In this document: positions 20,081-31,403 of the stretch, piece after piece | Layout of the letters: the number at the start of each line of letters is the position of its first letter | Numbering within the stretch: position 1 is the first letter of the stretch | NCBI GenBank assembly: GCA_019096065.1 | Contig: JAGUCH010000007.1 | Coordinates: forward strand, 2,688,501 to 2,752,500 | DNA: 64,000 nucleotides | DNA from: Paracyclopina nana | Lineage: Eukaryota > Arthropoda > Copepoda > Cyclopoida > Cyclopettidae | Reading direction: 5' to 3' | The notes under the pieces: generated by a model | Databases searched by the model: none | Told to the model about the DNA's origin: nothing | The model's input: only the letters and a program-made list of their open reading frames with translations | Translations under genes and position numbers: made by a program

Positions 20081-23000
20081 TCATTGAGTTCCGTCCTTTT
20101 TTCTCGTGGAGTAGTGAGTTTGCGAAATGAGGCAAGGATACTCATGGAATTGTGGCAGCCATTTCACCCATTTATTGGCTATCCACTTATTTCCGTGAAT
20201 GACGGGGCATCCAAGGTGGAAGATTCTCGAGTCAAAGTTTTCCTGAGGGCCAACGTTGAACCAGAAGAGTGCCGAGCCCTCAACTGGAGGCACTGAAATG
20301 CCTGCTTGTGGGAAGATGGTGCGGCCTCCAGCCTCCACCGAGGTAAGATAGATCATGAACGTCGTCACTCTCAGCCCTCCAAGCTCTAGTTCTTCAGTAG
20401 TGTGAATGGTGTTGCCACCTCAAATGAAAAGACTCTTTTCCTCTATAAAACCTAGCTGTATGGTTCTGGCTCACCCTTAGAGTCCAAGTGGCCAGATATT
20501 TTGCCTCCAATTCCGTAGTTCATGACCTGAAAGTTTTCGCTGGCGTACCTTTCATGAGTCAGCTTGTACCTTGTGATCATCTCTATTCTCTTTGAAAGTG
20601 CCATGGCTGCTTTTACATTGCGTTCATTGATGTACATCACTTTAGACGTTCTGGAAGGAAACAGAGCAATAATTGGGGAAAACCGAAATAACTGGAGACG
20701 GACCCGAACCTGCATGACAGGGAAGCGAATCGGCGATTTTCACTGTTTTTTGGAGGTCCGCTCAGTGAACGTGACGTCATGATCGCGTGAGCGTAGTTGA
20801 CCCGTGCCTCAAAAGTGTTTCAAATTGTTGGAAATAGAATCAGGCCAAAAAGAGCCAACTTTTTTACTATTTAGCCACTTTTTATAAATAATGCCATTCC
20901 TGGAACACCTTTGATTGATGCATTGGCTTGCCTAAAAGCCAGCCCAAAAGCCAGCCCGAAATTAGCAGAAAAATTGGATTAACTAGCAAAATATGGCTCA
21001 AAATATGGTCAAATTACAATAAAATATGTACTTTCTTCCCCTAAGTACAAGGTAGGCTTGACAAAATCCCACCTTGTGATAGAAAAATATCGAGAAAAAC
21101 TGATTCATTAGAAATTGGAGGTCTGATGCAGGCAGCGATCGGACCTCCAAAATGTTACATAATTCGCCGGTTGGATAGATATGGGACTTGTTTACGTGTT
21201 CCTTAGGTTCGAGTCAGCTAGCTAGCCAGCTGCCTAACTAAGCCAGTAACTTAGTTTTTCAGTCAGCCCGGTAATCAAGATTAACTCGAAGGGCTCAAAT
21301 CGCTTCAAATGTTCGCCAATTTGAGGAGTTGATCAGAGTCCTGCTAGCGTTTGTCATTGTCCGCCGGATCTGTCTCGATTTGGTCTTAGTACCGGGTTTG
21401 TCCCAGAAAGCTAGTTTGTCATTGGCTAAAAGTTTGCTGCGGGTCTGTCTCTGCTGGTGTCAACAGTTGGTCCAAGCGTAGGTCCGCAAATTGACCAATT
21501 GCTTGCTACTTGCCTTAGTTTTGAGAAGCTCAATTCTTTATCCCCTACGGCATACGGTGTGCTCTTCATCCGTCCTCGAGCAATTTCTCTGATCCGCCTT
21601 GTCTCAGTTTGGCTCGCCATGTCGTGGATAATTGCTACTTCTGGGCCCCCATGCACCATCTCGTACTTAAACGGGCCTAATTTCAAGTAGGGTTGATTGT
21701 GGTCCAGCCAGTGGCACCGGAGATGCCGGTCAAGGTGTGCAGGTCTTTGATACTAAAAATGCGCGCGTAGAATCATTTCATTGTCTGATGGCGGCTTCTT
21801 TTTGTCACTTACTGTACCAGTACAAAGTTTCTGAACTCTTTTTCTGAGGAAAAAAGTCATTCGGTTCGTCAAATCATTGCCATCCCAAAGACTGCCAGGC
21901 TGAAGGATGTTGTCAAAAATAGAATTCATGTGGACACTCCTCTCCTTGAACTCTACACTTTTTTCACCTGCCCCGGAGCTTGAGTAGTAGGGAGCATCGT
22001 TGATGCGTTTCAATTGATCCATGAAGGCATTAAAATCCACCCCATAAAAGTGGTCATCGTGCTCAGCTTTGGCTTGGCGAATCAGCTTTCTACAAGATAT
22101 GAGGTGGATCCCACAACATTAGGCAGCTAAGCTTAAGCAAAGCAAGGTAACTTTGATTGCATATTTCTCAGCAACTTCTCATCTGATTCGAACCAAAATT
22201 GGTAGGATTCATCAGAGTTGCCTTATAATTGTTGCTGTCAAATTTAGTGCAAATCCGAGGCTGCTAAGTGGTACCCAATTTCCCTTTGCTTAACCCAGCT
22301 TTGCTTTGCTTAAAACCAATCTTTTGAATGTGACCTCGGATTTGGACTGAATTAGGCATGAACAATTATAAGGCAACTCTGATGAATCCTACCAATTTTG
22401 GTTCGAATCAGTTGAGAGTTTGCTGAGAAATTCGCAATCAAAGTTACTTTGCCTTTGCTTAAGCTTAGCTGCCTAATGTTGTGGGATCCACCTATTGGCA
22501 TGCAGTATGTTGCGTTGAGCAACGTGAAAGTAGTCCTCACTTGATGTAGGCTAGGAATTTCTCCTCTCTCCCCTCAATTTTGGCACTGTCAAGCGCAGAT
22601 TTGCACCATGCAACAAATCCATCCAAATAATCCGCGTCTCTAGCTGCGGTTGCAATTTTTATGGCCTCAGCTGAGGTGATATTGCTGCCAGACACGTAAA
22701 CTTTCCCGGATAATTCGTCTTTGATCCTCCCACTCAGAATTTGTGATGGCGTCACCCCGAAATACTCATGTATGTCGACCAGCCCATTGGTGGCGCCGTA
22801 GTTAGCATCGGCTATTGTTGGCAAGATGTACTTAAACTGGCATAGCTTGAGTTTCACGAGCTGAGGCATCCTCTGAGCTATTCGCTGAACCATGTGATAT
22901 GCATTAATTGGATGGAACACGTACGAAGAAGCTTCAACAGTTGGACTAGAATTAAGAAGAGTCTTTTAATCACGCCCGGCTGCCCCTAATTGTTTCGTCT

Positions 23001-24077
23001 TCTTCTTTTTGTTATCGACACAATATAGAAGTAAATCGAGCTAGCTAGCTGCTTTCTCGCCTTACCATTCAAACCAACTTTGAATACTCACTCAAAATCC
23101 ACTCTTTTCAAGTAATTCGTCACCAGCTCATTTTCCTTTGCGTTGCTCATTTCCCGTGATTTCATCTGAAGAATTGCCTCCTTTTCCGCCTCAAAAAGGA
23201 GCATCAGGTCTTCAGTTGATGAAGACAAATGCATACGTATATCCTTCTAGAAAGGCAAATAGAACGAAAAGTTTGCCTCGTAGGGTACTATGATGAGCAG
23301 AGCAAACACTACACTAATAAGGGCGAATCTACTTTGAGACTGACCATGGAAAATGTAGCTATATAGCTGCCAGGATGTGCTCAAAAATGCAGCTAGGCGG
23401 GGGGCAATGCAATACTACAGTATCCATCAGGCCAATATAAGGAGAGTATAGTACTTGAGGTATTTGTGTCTACTCCAGCCATTTACAACCAACACAAAAT
23501 GGCGAATCAAAATGGCTGACTCATGAGGTAAGGGAATATTCAGATTTGAAGTAATTTTTATGATTAATTACCTTACAAAGCAAAAGTTCCTTTTTCGCCT
23601 GATAATTACAGCAAGGACCATTTTTAAATTGGCAAATGTTCGAATACTTCCAAACTTCTGTGATAGGAGATTCATTTCAGTACATCGACTCATGGGTGCA
23701 GACTCAAAAAGTGACTCTTAGTACAGGACTCTAGCAAATGTCTTGTCATTAGCTCTCTCAAATGAAAATCAATTGTTGATTCTCAGCTTAAAGTAGCTAA
23801 AATTGGTCCCAGTTAAAGGAGCAGGGAGATAAAGGTACACATTTTCGCACTGCTCACCTCTGCTTTGGCTCAGCATTTGCTTTTACTACTTGTCTCAGTC
23901 AAGATAATAAGTATGAGTACGTGAAAACCAATTTCTTCATTATTTGCACTTGTTGCCTTCACTTACCTTTTGCGAGGGGCTGAAATCTCCGTCTCCAAAT
24001 AGCTCATTGTACCAATCAGCCATGCACAGAGGCCATTGCTGAGAGAGAAGCAAAAACCAAGCAATTTGCAAATGCAT
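20081..24077 (-). CDS. P4HA: Prolyl 4-hydroxylase alpha subunit
   Basis: Seven exons: 24,077-23,967; 23,246-23,092; 22,945-22,541; 22,089-21,813; 21,752-21,514; 20,650-20,475; 20,418-20,081. The joined frame is 1,701 bases, 566 residues, near the family's ~530-550. The first exon encodes a signal peptide (MHLQIAWFLLLSQQWPLC). Next come the dimerisation helices (STEDLMLLFEAEKEAILQ) and the peptide-binding domain beginning FHPINAYHMVQR. The catalytic 2-oxoglutarate/Fe(II) domain has the HxD pair in GGKISGHLDSKG, the distal His in FHLGCPVIHGNKW, and the Lys of GNKW that binds 2-oxoglutarate. It hydroxylates prolines of collagen-like chains in the endoplasmic reticulum, normally with protein disulfide isomerase as partner. 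The intron after exon 5 has a GC donor (AG|GCAAGT). The intron between exons 3 and 4 contains a fold-back element. Confidence 0.93.
22103..22493. mobile_element. MITE-like fold-back element in a P4HA intron
   Basis: About 390 bp whose ends are reverse complements: AGGTGGATCCCACAACATTA at 22,103 and its complement ending at 22,493. The arms continue for ~170 bp through TTGGTAGGATTCATCAGAGT with a short spacer near 22,290. No ORF. The target duplication is unclear. It lies wholly inside the intron between exons 3 and 4 of the prolyl hydroxylase gene, so it is spliced out. Confidence 0.8.
23520..23735 (+). repeat. Second copy of the interspersed repeat (empty site)
   Basis: Matches 7,990-8,129 joined to 11,518-11,590 without the 3.4-kb insertion. 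It shares TGATAATTACAGCAAGGA, AAATTGGCAAATG and GACTCATGGGTGCAGACTCA. A short inverted piece of the same family (ATCAGGCCAATATAAGGAGA) sits at ~23,427-23,460. Located in the first intron of the prolyl hydroxylase gene. Confidence 0.7.
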
Positions 24078-24149
24078 TCTGTAGAGCCGAAAAATGCTGT
24101 TATCGACCATCAGGTAATTTTGGACTGTTAGCACATTGCACTTACACAG

Positions 24150-25550
24150 CAAAATCATTCTTGCTTGACGTTTTTTCTGATGACAGGCTGATCACTCACT
24201 TGCCAGAGGTCCTTGCTGCTACCGTATGTCGCGGAAATGTTGATCAAAACTTCATACATCATTCTTTCTAGTATCAATAGAAAGGCGAACTCATGTTCAG
24301 GAAGTAGTGGTATTTAGAGTGTCAGTTCTGTAGCTCCCGGTAGCGTGACTGCTCATTCAGTAAGGCTGTCAGTTTTTCAGAACAGTAGTGATAAAAAATC
24401 GGGATTAGTGCAAATGTGATTAGTAAGATCCCCCCGACAAGATCACTCGTAACTTCTGTCATTAGTAAACGTGTAAGGCCAGTCATTTCGCGAAATCGGG
24501 CAAGTGAGTCTAGCTAGGGTTAGGTAAATCTATGCAAAACACCTGGTGTCAAAGTTGCGCTAGTCTAATCAGTCCTTGTGCAAAGATTAAGCACTGTTCC
24601 TAAGCAAGGAAAATCATAACAGTCTGGAGACGTAACTTTACTTTTTAGCATGGTCAGTTCTTAGGTAGCTCGAACTGGCTTAACTGAATTACCTTACTAT
24701 TGTCCCAGTACGGGTGGCCTAAAACATCTGGCGTGCAATTATGTTCTTTCTCTGACTAATTTAGTCAACCCTAAAGGCATGTGTAGCGCAATGCTCTAGT
24801 TCAACTGAATATCAGAGAGAGCGGCAATCTTGGCTAGCTGAGATCAACGCGAGCCCTCCAAAATTTGCAAAGGTCGAACTAATTTACTTGGCGAGGTGGA
24901 GTGACAGATTTCCTAAAAATTGCGCCACCTATGACTTCGACCAGAGTTTCGACCTTTGCAATCTGCTCAGCGTTGGATGATTGCCGCACTCTCTTATAAT
25001 AAGTTGAACTGGCAATGCTCGTTCTTTTCTGCAACGACATGGTTTGTCGAGTTAAGCCAACTGTTATCGTTTACACCAAAATTTTTATAATTGGCCCGGC
25101 TCTTGGAGCTCAATTCACGTAGTTGTACTTATGTTATAAGCTTAGTAGTCCAATTAGTTATTGCAATTAATGATGTCTTTAACTGTACGACAGCAAGGGG
25201 CCAGCTTGACCACTTGTTATGATTTATTTAGCCAGCTCCGAGGCCGCAATGTTATTGCTGGCCTCTGCCTATCGATAAAGCCCGAAGGTGAAACCTTTTC
25301 TGGTTGCGGATAAGAAATAAAATCTCCTAGCAGCGAAAATGTTTTAAAGCTTGTTACCCTAGGTAGGCAGGAATTTGCCATGGAAATGCAAACAGCTCAT
25401 CTGCTCATCTTGGATGAATGATTGTTTATTGATCCAACGGTCGTCACCAGGCAAAAGTCAAACGCGAAAATGCTAATGAAAATTTTGGTATGAGAGAGCA
25501 AAGCGTGGTACTGACTATCTAAGCGGTGTAACGGTATTTTGAGGCACTGA
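24150..25550. other. Intergenic region with an inverted repeat
   Basis: No gene recognised. 24,800-24,890 (CTCTAGTTCAACTGAATATC, GAGAGCGGCAATC, TTTGCAAAGGTCGAA) is matched in reverse complement by 24,935-25,020, suggesting a decayed fold-back element of ~220 bp. The rest is featureless. Confidence 0.45.
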
Positions 25551-25556
25551 GTCGCT

Positions 25557-27011
25557 TCAGTTCCTGAACGACTGAGCCCTTCTCTTCTTCACTGACTGTT
25601 TTGCTTCGAGCTTTGTCGACCTTATGAAGTCCTCGTCTTCAGATTGGACCTCATCGGTGGTCATCACACCAATCATGTCAATGATCGAGTCATCAGATTC
25701 ATTTTCCACATTTTTCACATCCTCTTGGCCTTCGTCTCCCTCATCTGCATCGTTGGAAGCTTGTTGTTGTGGTGCAGATATTGGCTGCTGTGACAACACT
25801 CTCAGTGCTAAATGCTGCTCTTCAACGAGCTTTTTCTCTTCCTTGATGAACTCGTCTCCCAGCTTGTACTTTTTCAGCAGAAATTGATAAGCTTCATGAA
25901 GTATTCGGACCTCATCATCCATCGAGGGCTGCTTTCTTCGATATCCCACCGTGCTTGGAGCCTTTTGAGTATTTTCCTCTTTCTGAAACGAACACACGCA
26001 ATCATTTTGGCTGCTAATTTCTTTGCTGCATGAAAAATCTCTCGAATCAAAGAGGCGAGCGGGTTGAAACTTTGAGATCAAATACAGCTCGCCCCTTTGA
26101 GCCTGAGAAGATTCTTATAATAATAGCTAGCTTGAAAGCGAAAAATTCTGCTCGCTCACTTTAGATTGCCGCTTCTTCTTGACGATTTCCATCATTTGGT
26201 TGAAGTGGGCTTTATCCAGCTCCTCTTTGGGATTCATGCCAGATGACATGTCAAGCCACCTTGTGCTCGTGAAACCCAGGGTGGACAAGGCCTTTGCCAA
26301 GTCCATTTTGGTGTTGAGTACCTTCAGCGGTACCGGCTTGGAGGCCATCACTGAAGATGCTCTGGCCACTGATTTGAAGCTCTTTCGTTTCGGGGGTATC
26401 GGGGGTTCGCCTTCGAGGCCACTCCCTCCACCTTTCTAATGCAGAGCAAAGTAAGTTTCCAACACAAAATGGGTCCATCGCAATTACTGTGTGTCTGCAG
26501 TGTATTTTCAAAGTTTTGTGCAAAACAGCGTTGTTATTGAAAGCAATATCTCAAGTTCTGCCTGTGGGTGTCGTGTCATAGTTTCAAGCCTTTGTTGCAT
26601 CACCGTTGCTACTGGCGATGGCATGACATAAAAAGCTGAAATAAAAAGAAGCGACGCAGCCTGATTCGGACGATTTGAATTGAAGCGTTCATTAATCTCC
26701 AACAAATTGCATCCAGTGTCCGAATCAGAGGTATGTACAAAGCAAAGAAAAGTGAAAAATCTTACCCTATTTGCACGCTCGTCAAAAGCTGACCTGTTTT
26801 CAAAACTAAAAAGTAGTTTAATGTATCAATAACGGTACAGTGTCCCTCATAGTTTGAGTGTCTGACCGTCTTGCTCAGTTGCTAATTTTAATTCTTGAAC
26901 GGCTGCGTTTTGCGAATTTTCTATTGCGTTGCACCTTGTGCCATATTGTTTTTTGAGCTACAATTTTTCATAAATTGTGCTTGGGCTTACCTTGTCTTCA
27001 GGGGTCGACAT
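25557..27011 (-). CDS. Orphan three-exon gene, acidic/basic protein of unknown function
   Basis: Exons 27,011-26,991 (MSTPEDK), 26,435-26,160 and 25,982-25,557 join in phase 0 across two GT-AG introns to give 240 residues. The first part is basic and proline-containing (GEPPIPPKRKSFKS). The middle has helical segments (LAKALSTLGFTSTRWLDMSS; MDDEVRILHEAYQFLLKKYK). The end is strongly acidic (DADEGDEGQEDVKNVENESD) and closes with a basic KKRRAQSFRN that may be a nuclear localisation signal. I do not recognise a family. The first exon is short, so it is the least certain piece; exons 2 and 3 are well supported by matching phases and consensus splice sites. A nuclear or chromatin-related role is only a guess from composition. 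Confidence 0.6.
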
Positions 27012-27179
27012 GACTGTATACACTGGCTTGCCTTCCAAGGGTTGTTGTCAACAGTTTCAAGGATCGACCTCTAACAATCAGAAGAAGAACAATTGCACAC
27101 TGGGGCACCCCGACATGGAAGCTTCTCATGATATATTTTTAAGAAAAAGTATGCTGTGCAAGCCTCTTACGATGTAACT

Positions 27180-27850
27180 TTTCTTAAGAGCGGTTGTTGT
27201 CTTTAAAGCCATCGCTTCACGCTGTGCTATTATTATACCAGTAGAGTGTAGGGAAAATAGCAACTTTTATGCTGTTCCAAGGCCTACTGCTATTATTATT
27301 ATGACAGTCTTAGCAACAAAAGCAAGCTGTTAATCGTCATTGTCTTGGTCATGTCATAAATACAGGTAATTGCTGAGGAGTAGAAAACACAATAAGGTCG
27401 AAAAGGAAATTTTTAGCTGACTTGTTAAAAGGTTCAGCATATGCATGCATGAAATGAATTCTGGAAAGGTCTTCTTTCTCGAGCAAAATGTAGGCTTGTT
27501 CAAAAGTAGGTGGATTTGCTTGCACGTCAGCCTGCGTTGGAATATGGCAATTTTCATCATCCTCTCAAAGATTGAAAGACCAAGACGCTGCCAAAACAAA
27601 AAATAATTCGTGTTATCCTCCAGCATAGAGGTGTACAATCCTATTACATTTAGCTAACCCCAACATTTCAAGCATTGGCTTAAATTGAATTCAGGAAAGA
27701 TTTTTTGGGCTCAACTTTTGGCAAGATATGCCTTAGATTTTGCGGTCCGCTTTGTTGCAGAAGTGAGCATGAGCTCATCAAAGTTGACCCAGCAGTTTAG
27801 CCTGCACCAGCCACTTGTTGCCGCTGCACTGTTGGGGAAACATTTTATCT
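27180..27850. other. Intergenic DNA
   Basis: AT-rich, with only short chance ORFs. Nothing recognised. Confidence 0.4.
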
Positions 27851-27914
27851 TCTAATTTGTAGATGTTTTAACTCCTACATGTCTGGTGTTTTTAACTTCT
27901 AAATACATTGCACT

Positions 27915-28040
27915 TTAATGGGGTGTTCATCTATGCCTCGTTTCCTTAAAATCTTACGACAGCCTTAAATGAAATGTCTAAGTTTTCGTACTTCTGATTA
28001 ATCAAAATACTTCTAACTCATATGACCAAAAGAGATGGGA
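27915..28040. repeat. Dispersed repeat, copy B
   Basis: Inverted, diverged copy of 13,135-13,250 (see there). It sits just inside the left side of the CTACACCTTTTGG-containing inverted-repeat region, which it may have split. Confidence 0.55.
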
Positions 28041-28149
28041 AAAGTGGTTTACTTAAAGCTATCAAAAGTGGGTAAAAATTATCAGTACTAAAATAGGAGG
28101 CTTGAGTAAAACGCAATTTAACAGAAGGAAAAAATATCCTTTATAGATG

Positions 28150-29250
28150 AACATTGCATAGCTACTACACCTTATGGTATAGTTGGATGTACTCCTACAG
28201 ATAAAGATGTTTTAAATGCTACACCTTTTGCCAGAGATGTTTTAACTACTACGGTCTAGTAATTTTAACTTCTACACCTTTTAGTGTAGTCATTTTTACT
28301 ACTACACCTTTTGGAACTGCCTTTTTTACTCATACAAGGAAAGTTGCTTTAACTTCTAAAAAATGTTGACTTGATGTTTTATGTACTACACAATTCAATG
28401 CCAAAGTAACATTCGCATCTGTTTATTTGATATTAATTGGTAGGGGCGACGATCTAATAAGGTAGATCCAGGTCCGGAAATGGAACTGCGATACCAGTCA
28501 GGTGCCAACAGGAGCAAGCTAAGAAGCGTAGTAGTGTGATGACAAACAGATATCAACAATGCGACAGAGCTAATGATCAGTCAAATAGCGATAAGACAAT
28601 GATCGTGTATTTTCATCTTCGTGTAAACTATATATACCAGATGTGAGGCGTGTGTTTACGCGTGATCGTGCTTACGTAACAAGGGGATATAACATTAATA
28701 ATTATACATTGGCAAATATTCATAGGTGCAAGATTGCAATAGTTGGACTCCTACCAAGCCCTCTATTTGAATCCTCTGCATTGAATCTGCTTAATGTAAG
28801 CAATTTTGAAGCATGAATTATTATGTTAAGTAAACTTAAAATTTCAGCGTAGAATATTTGAATGCCTACATCATTCCAGTCACCAATACATTTCACAAAA
28901 GAGATGACCTTTTTGTTGATGGCATTCACATGTTGGGTCAAGGATCAGTTTCAATCGCAAAAAGAATCTTTAATTATGTGCTTGAAAAATTTCAGCGAAA
29001 TTGCTTAGGGTTTATAGTTGTTGGCTTGTAGAAGTTATTATGACCATGCTAAAAGGTGTAGTAGCTAAAACTACTATACCAAAAGGTGTAGAGGATAAAA
29101 TGTCTAGGCATGATCTTTTTAGAAGATAAAGCAACTGTACTGTAGTGGTTAAAACAAATAGGGGATTATGTGTAGTAATTAAAACATATAGACTTGTAGG
29201 AGTTAATCCAACTATACCAAAAGGTGTAGTTGTTAAAGTGGCCCGCTGCA
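28150..29250. mobile_element. Inverted-repeat element with CTACACCTTTTGG motifs
   Basis: 28,150-28,385 holds five variants of a ~35-bp unit, TTTTAACTNCTACACCTTTTGG with a following TATAGT. The same unit recurs in reverse complement (ACTATACCAAAAGGTGTAG) at 29,015-29,245. The inner ~600 bp has no recognised ORF. This arm structure suggests a second fold-back type element with internally repeated arms, unrelated in sequence to the one at 8.1 kb. Related units at 27,860-27,900 hint that the left arm extends further. Target duplication not identified. Confidence 0.55.
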
Positions 29251-29280
29251 CACAGCGAGCGTGAGCTAAAGTTTCTCTAA

Positions 29281-29345
29281 ATTGATGGCTCAGAGGTAGA
29301 GCGTCGGCGCGCTACCCGGGTGACCGAGGTTTGATTCTTACTGCC
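29281..29345 (+). pseudogene. tRNA-like sequence (SINE head or tRNA pseudogene)
   Basis: TGGCTCAGAGGTAGAGC matches the A box and D arm (GCTC pairs with GAGC), and GGTTTGATTC ~30 bases later resembles the B box. A run of seven T's follows at ~29,353, a typical Pol III stop. The anticodon, T and acceptor stems do not pair well, so it is unlikely to be a working tRNA gene. No SINE tail was recognised. Confidence 0.4.
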
Positions 29346-30058
29346 TCCTTCCTTTTTTTCTATGATATTTAAATAAGATAGATGGCGCACCGATCAATTG
29401 AGATCATTATCCACTTGTAGATCGATAATGCGAATCAAAGAGGATCATGGAAATTATAAGGTCGGAGCTTATGTACTGCTCAGCCGTCTCAGCTAATAGT
29501 AATAAATATTGTATTACTTTAGTTTGAAATACTTAGCATTAGTGCGGCCGTATGCAAGCCGTTGCGTGTGGCAAGTAGCACGAAGTGACCGCCAGCCAGT
29601 TCAGGCTAGACCGCTGGGTCAACTCCGGTTTTGCTACACCAGCATTGTCTCTGTTCCCAAAGTGAAAGCTGCTTTATGAGTAATCTAATATTTTTACCCG
29701 AATAAAGAGTTATAAAAAATGTGCATCTTTCAGCTTTTCACTCCAAATACTCTGGAATTCCCCTACTTGCTCATATTATCAATAACTTGCTGCATCTAGG
29801 GTAGTCCGACCTTTTCTCTGAACACAAACACAGGATAATGATGAATGGATCACGTTTCAAATGATGCTGTTGAAAAATGCGTTTCGTTAACTGATTTCCT
29901 TGGGCGAACTTCAATTCATCATTGGGAAAATATGCAATTAATTTTCTTAATGGCGTGCTAAAAATGATGACTTTCTTGTAAGCCAGATCATCATGCCTTT
30001 AGCATTTAGATTAGAAAGCCTCTGGTGCTGCAGGGCTTAATTGGCAAGAAGCCCAAAA

Positions 30059-31003
30059 ATGCGAGTACGTAGTGATTTGACAGCTTCAGCAGTCATGACA
30101 CTAGTTTTCCCAAGAAGATCATTGGCCATGATTTTCTTGGTCTTAGGCGTTGTTTGTTGCGTGGCCTTTACTGACAGCGCTGGTTCAGCCTGTGACTTGA
30201 ATCCCTCTACCGACCTTGTTCGAGTAAGGCTTGATCCAGCTAGTGAATTGTGGACTTCACCGGGCACTTACAGGATCATAGACCTATCATTGTCATTGGA
30301 CCAGGATGAGGAAAACTCCACAAAATCCGTTCTCATTAGCCACTTTGAAAAGTTTCCTTCGAGAGGACGTCATGCCACATTTGTCACTTCAGTGAGACCA
30401 TCCATTCTTGAATTGACCCCTTGGGACTCCACCAAAGTGTCTATGACCATTTTTGCTCCTGACTACATTCCCAACGGGTCGAGAGTGATGATAAGCCTTG
30501 TTGTGCAGGAACGACCAAGACATTCTCGAAGAAGCAACAGAGGCATGAACTTTCGGGATATCATTCTTGGTCAGAGGACTTTTTACTTTTCCGTCACAAA
30601 GTCACCCCTGAGTGCCATCGATCCTGATCCACCAAGTTGTCGTAGCAAGTTTGTGTGCTCGACAATTCTGGATGATTGCAATTATGATGGTGATGGCGAC
30701 TGTGAATCTCATGAATGGAAATCACATGTTGCTTTGCTAGACAACATCACTGGTCTAAGAGGTGCGAATCCTATGACTGATATGCAAGCAATCATTTATG
30801 ATGATCTCACCATTGGAACCAATGACGAAGTGATTCTTCAAGTGTCGGGATCGTGTTGCAATCAACGAGTTGCCTTGAACCTGACCGATGTGGCCGGTAA
30901 TTGGAAAGTGTGCCAAGCTTCATTAAATCAAGGAGAATCTCTGATTTCATCAAGCTACTCATGCATAATGATTTTGTCATTTTTGCTAAAGTCACAACTC
31001 TGA
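30059..31003 (+). CDS. Secreted protein, VWA7/hemicentin-like C-terminal module
   Basis: A single 314-codon reading frame. It starts at the ATG at 30,059; a second Met (at the start of MIFLVLGVVCCVAFTDSAGS) begins a clear signal peptide, so either start gives a secreted or anchored product. The following ~130 residues look like a beta-sandwich (YRIIDLSLSLDQDEENSTKS; SVRPSILELTPWDSTKVSMT). The last third has PPSCRSKFVCSTILDDCN, a long W-centred stretch, and GSCCNQRVALNLTDVAGN. The CC...DVxGN pattern is known from the C-terminal domain of VWA7 and similar VWA proteins, but the VWA domain itself is absent. The C-terminus is hydrophobic (MILSFLLKSQL), perhaps a GPI signal or simply the end. An upstream exon with a VWA domain cannot be excluded. 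Confidence 0.6.
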   Translation: MRVRSDLTASAVMTLVFPRRSLAMIFLVLGVVCCVAFTDSAGSACDLNPSTDLVRVRLDPASELWTSPGTYRIIDLSLSLDQDEENSTKSVLISHFEKFPSRGRHATFVTSVRPSILELTPWDSTKVSMTIFAPDYIPNGSRVMISLVVQERPRHSRRSNRGMNFRDIILGQRTFYFSVTKSPLSAIDPDPPSCRSKFVCSTILDDCNYDGDGDCESHEWKSHVALLDNITGLRGANPMTDMQAIIYDDLTIGTNDEVILQVSGSCCNQRVALNLTDVAGNWKVCQASLNQGESLISSSYSCIMILSFLLKSQL

Positions 31004-31398
31004 AAATACTATTGGATTTTGATCATGCCTTTTTTTCATTTTTGTGATATAAATATAGAGAAACTATCTTATATGCTTAACGCATCTTGGCTTAACGATG
31101 CAGTTTCTCGAAGTTTTCGGGCTTTTTCATAAGTTCTAATTGATCTTTCTTCATTCGTGTTTTTGCTTAAAATGACGTCAAGAAAAAATCAGCATTTGCT
31201 TTTGTTCTGACCAACACGAGTACTGTTGCTTCCTTTGGCGATTAGCTTGTATAACTCGAACCCTTTTTGCCCTCTGAAACCGATTTTACTCGCGAGTAAA
31301 TTCACTTTGCCGATCGTGTGAACTAGAGCACTGAATTTTGATGAGAGTATCTCGCTCTCAACAACAGCTGACCTTTTTTTGGAAAAAATTTGCTAAGG

Positions 31399-31403
31399 TA
31401 TAG
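31399..31403. repeat. 5-bp target site duplication, left (TATAG)
   Basis: TATAG immediately precedes the 5' LTR and is repeated exactly at 43,190-43,194 after the 3' LTR. Five-base duplications are usual for BEL/Pao integrases. Confidence 0.9.

Noticed and set aside
26508-26725. ORF upstream of exon 2 of the orphan gene as an added exon
   Set aside because: The phases of the first and second exons already join well across it and no donor at its end restores the frame.
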